A stretch of 64,000 nt of DNA. Source: Liopterus haemorrhoidalis. Taxonomy: Eukaryota; Arthropoda; Insecta; Coleoptera; Dytiscidae. Each line of letters begins with the position of its first letter. Position 1 is the first letter of the stretch. The notes under the pieces were generated by a model. The model saw only the letters and a list, made by a program, of their open reading frames with translations. It searched no databases and was not told the DNA's origin. The translations under genes were made by a program, and so were the position numbers. Shown piece after piece: positions 33,001 through 45,000 of this stretch. The stretch lies in contig OZ020616.1 of assembly GCA_963971575.1 (NCBI GenBank), positions 372,001-436,000 of the forward strand, written 5' to 3'.

Positions 33001-36000
33001 ACAATAGTTTAAGTTTGCTAGCAGAACTGCAAATGCAAGAGGTTAGTGGACAAATTCAAAATTTTGTTCGAATGTCAGCGGCAGATTTTGAACTACTTGT
33101 TAATAAAGTTGCTCACAAAATTGGGAGAAAGACAAGTTTTATAAGGGCTGTTCCCGCGAAAGAACGATTAGCCATAACCCTACGTTTTTTGCAACTGGGG
33201 ATTCGTTTACCAGCATACAATACATTTTTACTCCATTCCATGTTGAATATTTACTGGTGTTTACTTAAATTTACGCGCACAATTAAATGACTGTATAAAC
33301 CCGTACACACTGAGCGCACAAGTTCTTTGATCTTATCGGTGGGACCGACAAGCTATGGATAGCATTCGTGGAAGGATTACTGTACGCGCACACAAATTAT
33401 ACCTCGTACTCACCTGAGCATTTGTGCGCACACATAATCCGTGCGCGTACAAATGCTCAAGTCAGTACGCACCTTTAGAATACATTTATTTTAATTAGAA
33501 TGTTTTGCTAATTAAATTAGGATTATCAATTGTTGATAATTTGATAAGGTAATGATACTAATGAGTTGTATTATGTAAATAAGCAAGCCACTACTGGCCG
33601 ACGAGGCTTCACGCCGTTCATATCAAGTGCCGCAGGTGAGTTTTTGGTTGTGAATAAATTGTTTAAAACTTATTGTTATTATATTTTTTTTATGTGTATG
33701 AAATTGTTTTGCTAATAATACCAATCCAAATGTAACAAAAACTGGTGTTTGCTTATTGGTTTTACATAATTTGTTTTACTAACTAATTATTAGTTTTTTT
33801 GTAAAGTGTTAGAATTTTAATATAAAATTTATTCCGGTACCGGGAATCGAACCCGAGCCTCCTGGGTGAAAGCCAGGTATCCTAGCCACTAGACCATACC
33901 GGATCGTGTCCAATAAATATCATCTTAAAAATCTGTTCTTATATTTGAGGATAAATGATAAATTACTAAATAAAGTCGTACAGTTCATTTTAATAGAGAA
34001 AAAGTCGGTGACGTAATATGTGCAGAAACAAAATTTTTGAACTGTTGTTCGTTGCCAGGTAACGGTACGGGTGGCAATCGTTTTAGTGCCATCTTTTGGT
34101 TTCGGAGTTTGAGCAGCTTTTGTGTTTTTATTTGTTATTGTCGCCAAATATTGGTCGCAACCGACGACGTTTACATTTCGCGCATACATAATCACGTCAC
34201 TGGCTCTTTCTCTATTGTAACGGGATCTACAAACGATTTGTAGAACTAGAAATAGCGTAATACATGGGTGACTGGGACAATCACCCAAGTCTCCGCGCTC
34301 GCTCTGTACAAACAACATTTTTAGTTGTCTCAAGCAATTTTTTGAATTTTTACCGAGCCTACATTACTTAAATTTTAAAATTTCCAAGTTTTTAATAATG
34401 AAAGTAATTACCAAAATATTTTTCCAAGTATTATTTTTTTGATTTATATTTAAATTGTTTTTAAAATTCCGAACAAAACTATTTTCAAATTAACTTTTTA
34501 AGAAAATAAAAAATATATTCCGGTACCGGGAATCGAACCCGAGCCTCCTGGGTGAAAGCCAGGTATCCTAGCCACTAGACCATACCGGATTTGCACAAAA
34601 TATGTTATTAACATCCTACCGAAAGTCGTTCAATATAAATAATTTAAGATAATCCAAATCGGAGATCCAAAAATCATACAAAAATATGAACCAAAAATAC
34701 AAAGTATAGATAAAATCTGTCGAGAGACAGAAAGAAAATTGTAGTTTTGGGTGCCCCATTCTAAATTTTTAAGTTTAGTAGTATTTTAAGTTTTTTAACC
34801 ATTCTAAGTATTTATTAATAAGTTCGCCTATATTTACTATATTCAAGTATTTACATAATATATTTACTTATGTAATTCTGTAGTGTAATTTTTGGCGCAC
34901 AGCAACAAAGGCTATTTGTGTCATTAAATACATGAGTTGATGAGTGTTATCAATTATTTATGTTATTTTATTTTTTCATAATAACTTAAAATTTATTCCG
35001 AAATACTAAAAAATACCGGTAATGGTGTATTTTTAAGTTATTATGAAAAAATAAAATAACATAAATAATTGATAACACTCATCAACTCATGTATTTAATG
35101 ACACAAATAGCCTTTGTTGCTGTGCGCCAAAAATTACACTACAGAATTACATAAGTAAATATATTATGTAAATACTTGAATATAGTAAATATATTCTTAT
35201 TTTTTATTAAAATTAAATTATTATTTAGAATTAGTGGCGTCGCTAGCAATCATATAATCATAAATATAAATATATTTCTAAGTAAAATTGTACTAAAATG
35301 GACCAAAAATGTCGCCCTGTTGATGAGCCATCCATGTTCGGTTTACATTATCACGGGACGCTCCTAGATCAGGCTCATTTCCATTATTTGCTAGGAATAG
35401 AACTACTAGGTTTTCAAAAATAAATAAATTGGTGCACTCTGTGACATTATTACAAACTAATACAGCCGGTATAATAAGTAACTTTAAAACTTGTTGGTAA
35501 ATTAAATATTTATAAATGTTATTAGTGTGACTAACCTCTACACTATAGATGTCAGTGACTGTTGAATTATCAGTGTCATCTAGTGAGCATAATTGCAACT
35601 ATTATTATCTCGGTTTAGTAATTTTCACTGACAATCGTTTCTTTCTTGCAACTCTAGTATCAGGAGAACATAGGTTTCAAGTGGTGATACTCAATGTATG
35701 TTGCTTTATATACAGTGCTGCAGTGGTGGTAGCGGGAGCGCAAGGGGTGCAGAGAGTACTGTTCCAAACATGACTACAAATCAATTTAAAGTACATTTCC
35801 GTTTGTATCCAGAAAATTTTAAGTCTTTTTGAGTGTATTTAAATGTTCCATCATGAGGTTCATGTCTATACTATTTATTTTGTAAATGCTGCAGGCATAA
35901 ACAATGATATTTTGATTGTTTTCACTCACATTGTTTTATAGAAATAATAACTTTGTATTTTTACCGCGAAAAACACTATTGCACAGACTGCCGTACGATC

Positions 36001-39000
36001 TGAACTTGTGAAGATTGTGCAACACAAATTGCAGAATGTGTAGATTATTAGCTTATACCGAACATACCTCTTGTAAGCTTAGCTAAGCATTTTTACTTGT
36101 AAAAAGAAAACACCTACTATACAGATTCTACAAATTTTGTACACTTAATTCACCCTTTTGCAAATCGAGATTCATGGAAAGATATTGGAATCTAAACATG
36201 TCAAATTAAGCATAAGTTCCACTAAGAATGAATTGGACCAATTATGTATCATATTAATGGATCAATTTGATTTGCAAAAGTGTGAATTTGGAGTGCAAAT
36301 CTTGTAAAAGGCAGTGACGATAATTAATATATCAAAATGACAGTATTAAATAATTTACTTTTTTACTCAATTTTTCCGATAAGCATATTTGATTCTGATT
36401 TAAGATATTTTTATCTTGATTTGATTTGAAATAATTAAAATGAATTTTAAATTACCTTTTGCAATCACCACCAATAATAAAACCAGATATACAAATAATC
36501 ATTTTTAAAGTTTATCTTAAAACCAACACCTGTGAACTGCCGAATTTGAACTTGCACGAGATGTGATCTTACAACCCCCACTTCAAATTTCATCCCGCTG
36601 GACCAATCAAAAAAACTGAGGCACGTGTGTACGCGTGTGTCTCCAGGAAAGGAAACAACAAAATTCCTTTATGACAGATGTTCAGAAAAGGAGCAGATGT
36701 TCTTGTCTGTAGGGTTACCGGTTTAAAAGACCGAGTTTTAACCGAGATTTGAAACATGTAGGGTTTTTAAATTTGCACCTGATGCAAGAAAGTAGATTAT
36801 ACTTCAAAATATTATAACAACCACCTGCTAAGGGCACGGTACGGGCAACGTAAATACGACAGATTACAAGTTTGATACAAAACTGACAATCTGAAATAAA
36901 GTTTGGAACAATCTACACATCAAATTTTTATCTGTCTACAGTGGCGGATGTAGCTTTTTGGGGGCCCAGGGCTTAAAAATACCAAGGGGCCCTACACCTA
37001 TGCATATACAGCGCTTCAATTATGTTGATTTTTTTTTAAATATTACTAAATTTGTGTTTTTAATTTTTTTGTATTATTTTTTTAAAGTAATATTTTTGTT
37101 TTGTTCTTTTCTCTTATAAGCCTTGGTATAGAATATAATAGGTATATGTCCGAGAGGTTGGGGGCCCCTTGCAGGTCTGGGGCCCAGGGCTTAAACCCTA
37201 TTAGCCCATATTTCAGTTGTAAAAAAATGATTATAGAATTGTAAAAAAATCAGCTGTGGCCACCACAGGACTGACCGCAATCACAAAGTACTTGTATAAA
37301 ATACATTCTAGCAGCAGAGTAGATATAACTTGGCCTTATATTTTCTAACAGAGATATTATTTATCATTACCATGGAAACGTTACATATAAGTATGAAAAA
37401 TTAAAAATTTCGATTTTTTTTTCAAACATTTTTCGTTTTATCAAAAAATGTCTAAAATAAAAGTTATTAGTTATTGCTTTTATAGCAACTTTTGTTAAAA
37501 AAAAATTTTCGAAATATTTTTCTGTTGCTAAATATTTGCAAAAATCTTAAAATCGACACGAGTAAACTCCCATTTTTAGCCATTAGTAATGTTTGGTCCG
37601 TAATGACCTAAAACTATTAGGGAAAAATTTGATTTTTTTTGGAATTTTAATAAATTCATATCTCATAAAATGTAAGAAATAGATACTTGAGATTTGAATT
37701 TTTGGAATTCTCACACCTTGTTTTGTATAGAAAAAATTAATGTTTGGTCCGTAATGACCTAAAACTATTAGGGAAAAATTTGATTTTTTTTGGAATTTTA
37801 ATAAATTCATATCTCATAAAAGGTAAGAGATAGAGACTTGAGGTTTAAATTTTTGGAATTCTCACATCTTATTTTGTCTAGAAACAATTAATGTTTGGTC
37901 CGTAATGACCTAAAACTATTAGGGAAAAATTTGATTTTTTTTGGAATTTTTATAAATTCATATCTCATAAAAGGTAAGAAATAGAGACTTGAGATTTGAA
38001 TTTTTGGAATTCTCAGACCTTGTTTTGTCTAGAAAAAATTAATGTTTGGTCCGTAATGACCTAAAACTATTAGGGAAAAATTTGATTTTTTTTGGAATTT
38101 TAATAAATTCATATCTCATAAAAGGTAAGAAATAGAGACTTGAGATTTGAATTTTTGGAATTCTCACACCTTGTTTTGTCTAGAAAAAATTAATGTTTGG
38201 TCCGTAATGACCTAAAACTATTAGGGAAAAATTTGATTTTTTTTGGAATTTTAATAAATTCATATCTCATAAAAGGTAAGAAATAGAGACTTGAGATTTG
38301 AATTTTTGGAATTCTCACACCTTGTTTTGTATAGAAAAAATTAATGTTTGGTCCGTAATGACCTAAAACTATTAGGGAAAATTTAGATTTTAATGGAATT
38401 TAAAAAAATCTTATCTCAAGAAAGGCAAGAGATAGAGACTTGAGTTTTAAATTTTTGGAATTCTCACATCTTATTTTGTCTAGAAAAAATTAATGTTTGG
38501 TCCGTAATAACCTAAAACTATTAGGGAAAAAATTTTCAATTTTTTTTTTGTTTTATCAAAAAATGTCTCAAATAAAAATTGTTAGTTATTGCTTTTATAG
38601 CAACTTTTGTTCAATAATTTTTTTCGAAATATTTTTCTGTTGTGAAATATTCGGAAAAATCTTAAAATCGACACGAGTAAACTCCCATTTTTAGTCATCT
38701 GATTTTTACCAAAAGTTGATCAACTCGTGCCATTAATGGCAGAAGCTTAAATAAGTTTCATAAAAATCCTTTCAGCCGAATTTGCTCTGCACGTGTACAC
38801 AGACAGACGGACAGACCGACAGACAATCATGCTAAAAACAGTCAAAACGTTATGTAGGGACCTCAATTCGTGGAGATCCATCGAAATCTCGAAATGTCAA
38901 AATCGGTATGATCACAATACCTCCCTTATATATGTTGGTGGGCGGCAAAAAGATTACGTCTGGTCAGCCTAATCCTGTGTCTTGTTACCAATTTTATTTC

Positions 39001-42000
39001 AAATTGTTAGTTTTGTATGAGAATTATAATGTTTAGCCCAATGGGGGGCCCGGGGGCTCGCCCCCCCCCCCCCCTATGAAGGAAGAAAATTAAATTAATT
39101 GTTCAGAATTACAGGTATATATGTAAAAAATATATATGTGGAGGAACTGGGATTTGAACCCAGGACTTTCTGCATGCGAAGCAGACACTCTACCACTGAG
39201 TTACACCCCCTGTCGGTAAAAGTACTTTTAATAATATTTATCGGTAAACAGAAGCTGGGGCAGAGTTCGAAAATTGTTACAAATATAAAACACACAAACA
39301 CACTAGAAAATTTTAAAAGTAGAGATGAGGACCTTTTTTTTTAGGTCGTCACTTGTATTTTAGAAGTGAGGACCTTTCTTTTAAGTTATCACTTTATATT
39401 TTCATAATTTAAATAATTTTATCTCCCCCCCCCCCCAACAAAAATTTAGGTTTAGCCTGTCCTTAATAACCAAATCTCGACACGCGTAAACTGAAAAGAC
39501 ACACGACTGACATGCTGTTATGTGTCAGCTGTTATGCTATTGTTATGTTATTGGTTGTCTATGGCTGTTATGCCAAGAATAATGGTTCAGCTTTTGAAAC
39601 ACTTTGCTTTGTTAATAGAACTGGGGTGCGTTCAGCGTTCAGCGTTCAGGTAACAATTTTTGAACTCTGTTTCAGCTGCTGTGTACCCATAAGTAATATT
39701 AAAAGTACTTTTACCGACAGGGGGTGTAACTCAGTGGTAGAGTGTCTGCTTCGCATGCAGAAAGTCCTGGGTTCAAATCCCAGCTCCTCCACATATATAT
39801 TTTTTACATATATGTCCGTAATTCTAAACAACTAACTTAAATACTATTGTATTAATAAGGAAAAGATGGTGATAATTATAGTATTTTTTGTCTTTAATTA
39901 AAAAAAGAAGTCAGAAATAGAGTGCCTTTAAAAATTACAGTTGGCAACACTAGCTACACCAGAGATTTTAAAACTTTTTCATCTCACGGCACTCTGTAGT
40001 TAGTATTTTTTTTAAATGGCCTTTGCTGCTGTGGCAATTAGCCAGAAAAATTTTTATTTGAGAAAATTTCCATGCCTGAACGGGATTCGAACCCGAGACC
40101 TTCGCAACGCAGAGCACATGTGTTACCACTACGCTACGCCGGTCGGCTTAGTTAGTATATAAAAGCCAGTGAATAAATAGATTTGAAATTAATTTAGAAT
40201 ATATATATATATTAAGAGAAATATTTTAAAATGAAGTCGTCTGAAAATGAATTAATGTACGTACGCCTCTGGTACCAAACACAACAGTTGTTTTGCTGTC
40301 AACTGTCATATTCTGTCAACGAGCGCCATATTAATAATTTGTGTTGCCGTCATATGTATTTACGTCCGTATTACGTTTGTGTTATAGTGCCGATTAAATA
40401 TAAACTTGAAGTGAAGAAGAATCCATTGATGATTCGGATTGATTTCCAATATTATTTTATATATTTTTCTTAATTATTTTTATAAGTTTTGTATAAATAA
40501 TAAATTTTAATTAAATTTTCAATTGTTTATAAGCTGTTCACTTTTGTAAGAACACACTATAGTCTATTTCAAAGTAGAAAAATGTGTGTAAGAAGATAGG
40601 AGCTGTTTGTCCTTGCTTCGGATTGGTTTAGATCGTCCTCCCTACTACACTGTAAAAATATTGTTTTTAGTCCAAGTTGACAGATGTTCAGTGTCGTACA
40701 TTGGAAATATATATTATTTATATTATTTAATTTTTCTCATATATTTTGTTATTATTTACATATTTAGACTTTTATTTGTATTCTTGGCGTAGATTTTATG
40801 GAGAAAATTCTCCATGTAATTTGTTTTTACGCAGTTATATATTTTTTAGGTTATCTGACATATAAATATTTTTTGACACTTGATAATTAACATATCAAGA
40901 GAGAGGACTAATGTGAGGCCAAAAGACAGCCCAGCTGATTGTGCCCAAAGAAGAAGTTATTGATATAATTTTTAGACCTTCATATATACATATATTTTTT
41001 ATTTTTATTTACAATAATTATTTAAATAAGAAACTTTTGCTCTGAAGATATATTGTTTGTTTTATTGGTTTGTTTAAACTCTTTTAGCCAAATCTCTCTT
41101 TTTATATATAGTACATAATTTTTAAAATTAATATTTTTTTACTTTTTCTAATTTCCCATTAAACTGAATTTATGTCGTATAAATAACGTAAGTGTATTAT
41201 CTGCCTTGTTTATTTCAATATCTTATTAACCTTTTATATATTAAGAAAAAATCACTTGCTAACCCAGTTGCTACGCCCATGCCCTAGTTGTAACTTATTT
41301 TAAATTTCCCGCTATACTGTATTTGATCAGTGTAAATCGTACTCGGTTCGCAGCGCTATCTACTTTTTTCTACTTTGAAATAGACCATAGATCTGGTTAT
41401 TTTGGGTACTTTTATGGTGTGTTACCGACTTTAAATGTCAATTAAAAATATTCCTTACGCTGTAAAACCGACTTTAGATTTATTTGTTGTGATAATTATT
41501 AAGAAAGTGACATTTATTATAATTTTTTAATACTAACATGGTGCAAACTATTGAAAATAAAATTCCCTCTTAGTTTGTTCTTACAAAAGTGAACAGCTTA
41601 TATAAGCAGTTCAGTTTTTACAAAAGTGAACAGCATATACAATATATTTTTTAATTTAAAAAATGGATGTGTAATGAATGACCGAGAAAAACCAAGATTC
41701 AGTCTTGGTTGTTAAGATTTGAAATCAATCTATCAAACGACAGCAACTGCGTTCTATAATAATTATTTTTCAGTAATTTTGTATTTTCGGAAAGAAAAAT
41801 CCAATGCTTGGTTGAAATCTAATATTTCAACTGATATATACTAGAAGTTGAATCGTACCTGAATTGAATAGGAGCAGGTTGAGCATACTGTCTAACAGGT
41901 ACATCTTCTTCATCATCATCCTCGATGAGTGCCCTCTGCGGCTGGGGCGGTGGTAGCCTCACCTGCTGTGGCGGTGGCAGCCTCACCTGCTGGGGCGGCG

Positions 42001-45000
42001 GCCCGGCCAGCGGGATGTTGTGCAGCTTGGCGACCTCGTCCCTGCTCAGTGGCCCCTCATCGTCCTCGCTCTCCTCGACCACTGGCCTAGGGTGGATGGG
42101 CGCGGAGTTGGGCGGGGGGCGACGTAACTTGGGCGCAGGGGCGTACTGTTGCTGGGGGGGCGCCGGCAGCACCCGCCTGTACGGCAATGGACGGGCTTCT
42201 GTTATGGGGGCTACGGCTACGGCTCCTGGGATTTGTATTCTACGAGGAAGTTGTGCTTGCGTTACGGACACTACCTGAAATTCAAAACAAATCACTTACA
42301 ACCATTCTACATTATTTTTATCACCACTCGTAAAACAGGCATTTTACGCACGCATTGTCTAAAATAACACTTTTAGGCACTAGTGTGCAAAGTGGCACTT
42401 TTAAATACTAGTGTATAAAATAAATACTAAAGTGCTTAAGGTGTTGCCACGGTAACTAATTGTCAATGCCACTTTTACAAATTATAAAATGAAAAGATCA
42501 AAGGTTGCTAAAAGTTGCTCTGGCCCCCCTAGAATCGCTTGGAAAAATTATATTTTAGAAGTGAGGACCTTTTTTTTTAGATCATCCTTGTATTTTCATA
42601 TGTAAACGATAAAAAAATATTTCCTGGCCCTCCCAAATTTTACTCAAAATTTTTTTGGCACCCCCAGATTTTTAGAGCTAGTGTCGCCACTGGTTCTTTT
42701 TTTATAGTTTTTCACAACTTCTATCGACATTCTAACAAAAATTCAACACTAGAACATATGTTATAAGTTCAAACAGTACTAGAGCGCCTAGTACAATATT
42801 TGACCACCAGACTGCCTATAGGGAAATGTTCCTAAGAGAGACTCTATCTGGCGGAATTATGTTGAACTAACCAAATAGGCAAGTTTGTTATTGTTGTGAC
42901 ATATGTGTTACATTTGTTTGGATTTTATATTTGTTTGGTATATATATCATATTTATTAAGAAAACATAAATCAAGACAAAAATATTAATATTATCTGTCC
43001 CATTTTGTAATACGTAACTAACAGGTAAAGTTCATTTTTTATGTTGTATATTGACAATACATTTATAATATTATCATAGTATTGGTTCACACGGATACGC
43101 CAAAGTCTGTTTACACCACAACAGTCACCAAAGTAACCAGATCTAGTTTCGTATTACAAATTGAGACAGATTATACATTCTTTCTAAATGTCAGATTACA
43201 ACGTATTATCAATATGTCAAAAAGTTGTTATTGTCTATTTAGTTAGTTCCGATTTTACCACATTGGCGCTGCAATCTTAAACGGGGTTCCCTATCCGAGC
43301 GTGGCAGTTCTCAATATAAAATGTATTTAGAGATTTTAAAATTGTTACAGATTGAGTTTAGTACGGAATCCTTAGTTCCAATACCGGCCGTTTTTCCCGG
43401 TCGAACTTTTGTCCTATTCCCATCAGTTTCAAATGTTACCAGTGGTGTACGCTATTTCTTTTACAGTTATAATCAAATTCGAAGTGTTAAAAGTCCTTCA
43501 TTTCGCTCTATCAACATTAAACTAACCTTATTACATTTTAAAAGACATAACATAACTGCAGAACATGCTCTACATTGCAATAAAAAATGCGAAGGTCATG
43601 TACGCATCTAGATTTTATAAAAAGTATGTAAAGTTATAATCGAAGGCCAAGTGGTCGGTGGTCGGTGGTTGGTCATGTGGTTTAGAATCGGGGATCGGGG
43701 CGATACCCGCTGCACATTTATTATTCAGTCGCAGTGAAATGGAAAGTTGTGAAAGGTTTTATATGACACCACACCACACCTTGTAGTCAGACATCTTGCG
43801 TAATTCACCGAATACATTCGGCCCAGGTGACATAACAAACAGGCTCTGACTCTGATCTACTTTAATTCCGGACAAATATCTGCATACCTACCAAACACCA
43901 AACATTATGTATAAATGCTGATGAAATTAGATTGATTTCGTTTAAAAAAATTAATAAAAACCGGATCATTTTGTCACGTATGTATAAAATGGAAATAAAT
44001 TAATGTAGAAAGTATTATAGTAATATTATTCAATGACGTTTGATAGCATAAAATAGACATAACCTCAATTATTTAGTAAAACGCGCACATTTTCGCCATG
44101 GGTATATTCAATTTGACGCTTCGAGTGCTCCGAGCACGTTCTGTATACTCAAACTTGTTGGATTTGATGCTCGGAGTACAACTAATTGCATTCGTTTTGC
44201 GGTCGAGGGTGTATTTAGAGTGCGCTCTATGTATTCGGGGTTTTAATACCGGGCATATGGGTTATGACGAAAAAAAGTGAGAGAACGGCGGGAAAAGTAC
44301 TAGCATTTTTAGTATTTGCGACGTTTCTATTAACTTCGAAAGCTGTATTGTGTTTGTAAACACAGCATAAAAATAATTAAATACACGTGCATAAAATTAA
44401 CATGGAAGAAACAGAGTTATGTTCTATTTGCAAATTTATAGGAGCTCTCAATGTTGGCAAGGTACCATAATGCTACAGTAATAGGGGAAGTATTTTAAGA
44501 TCGCAGGTTTACTGGTGGTTTTTGTAATTTTGCTACAATATTAATACTTGTTTTTATGCAATTATATTTTTATGCAAACATTTTTTATAAAAAAAGCGCG
44601 ATAGAATGTCTATTTCTGTAGTTGCTAAAATCCCACCAGATGTCATATCGCTTAGCAATTTTTCCCTATCGCTGTTTACTCGGATCGAAACTTGTTTAAA
44701 GTTTTTTAAATTAGTTCGAACTTTTGTTTGCTTTATTAGCGACTTTTGAAGAGCTATATAATTTGATTTGAAAAATTTAATTAACGTTAAAGTTTTAAAT
44801 CTTATTATTTTAAAAAGTTGACAGTTTATGTTAATAAAAAGGAAATGACAGTTAAAAATTTAGAAAAGATGAAAGTTTTAGAATGTCAGGTTCAAAGTCA
44901 CTGACATCTATCGGATAAAAAATGATTTATTTTTAAATATCAACTCGATTCCCAATATTGTTTGTACAGAAAGTGTTAAGGTGTTATTTGTAACAGTAAT

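Larger units (their letters stand above)
32260..33474 (+). mobile_element. PIF/Harbinger element, 1,215 bp, with broken transposase
   Basis: About 40-bp inverted ends, AGGTGCGTACTGACTTGAGC and its complement, flanked by TTA at 32257-32259 and 33475-33477, the 3-bp target duplication of this superfamily. Inside is an N-terminal transposase fragment and a smaller nested inverted-repeat element. Confidence 0.93.
39085..39840. repeat. Inverted duplication carrying the tRNA-Ala pair
   Basis: About 39095-39290 is inverted at about 39648-39835. Arms share ATATATGTAAAAAATATATA beside the tRNA 3' end and AAAATTGTTAC / GTAACAATTTTTGAACTC on the other side. The spacer holds a fragment like the 182-bp hAT MITE interior and a short CGTTCAG repeat. 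Confidence 0.8.
30470..41858 (-). other. Cuticular protein intron 2, 11.4 kb
   Basis: Contains a small hAT MITE (30561), a repeat pair (30960 and 35278), a Harbinger element, four tRNA genes, a 163-bp-arm inverted repeat, an array-bearing element, a tRNA-derived SINE-like head and nested TA elements. 31560-32250 and 35780-36940 show nothing recognisable. Confidence 0.75.

Noticed and set aside
37583..37810. 75-codon ORF at 37583-37810
   Set aside because: Made of the 151-bp repeat read in one frame, with a repeated peptide.
43321..44280. ORFs at 43321-43611 and 44098-44280 as genes
   Set aside because: No recognisable domain, no splice or promoter support, and they overlap or adjoin dispersed repeats.
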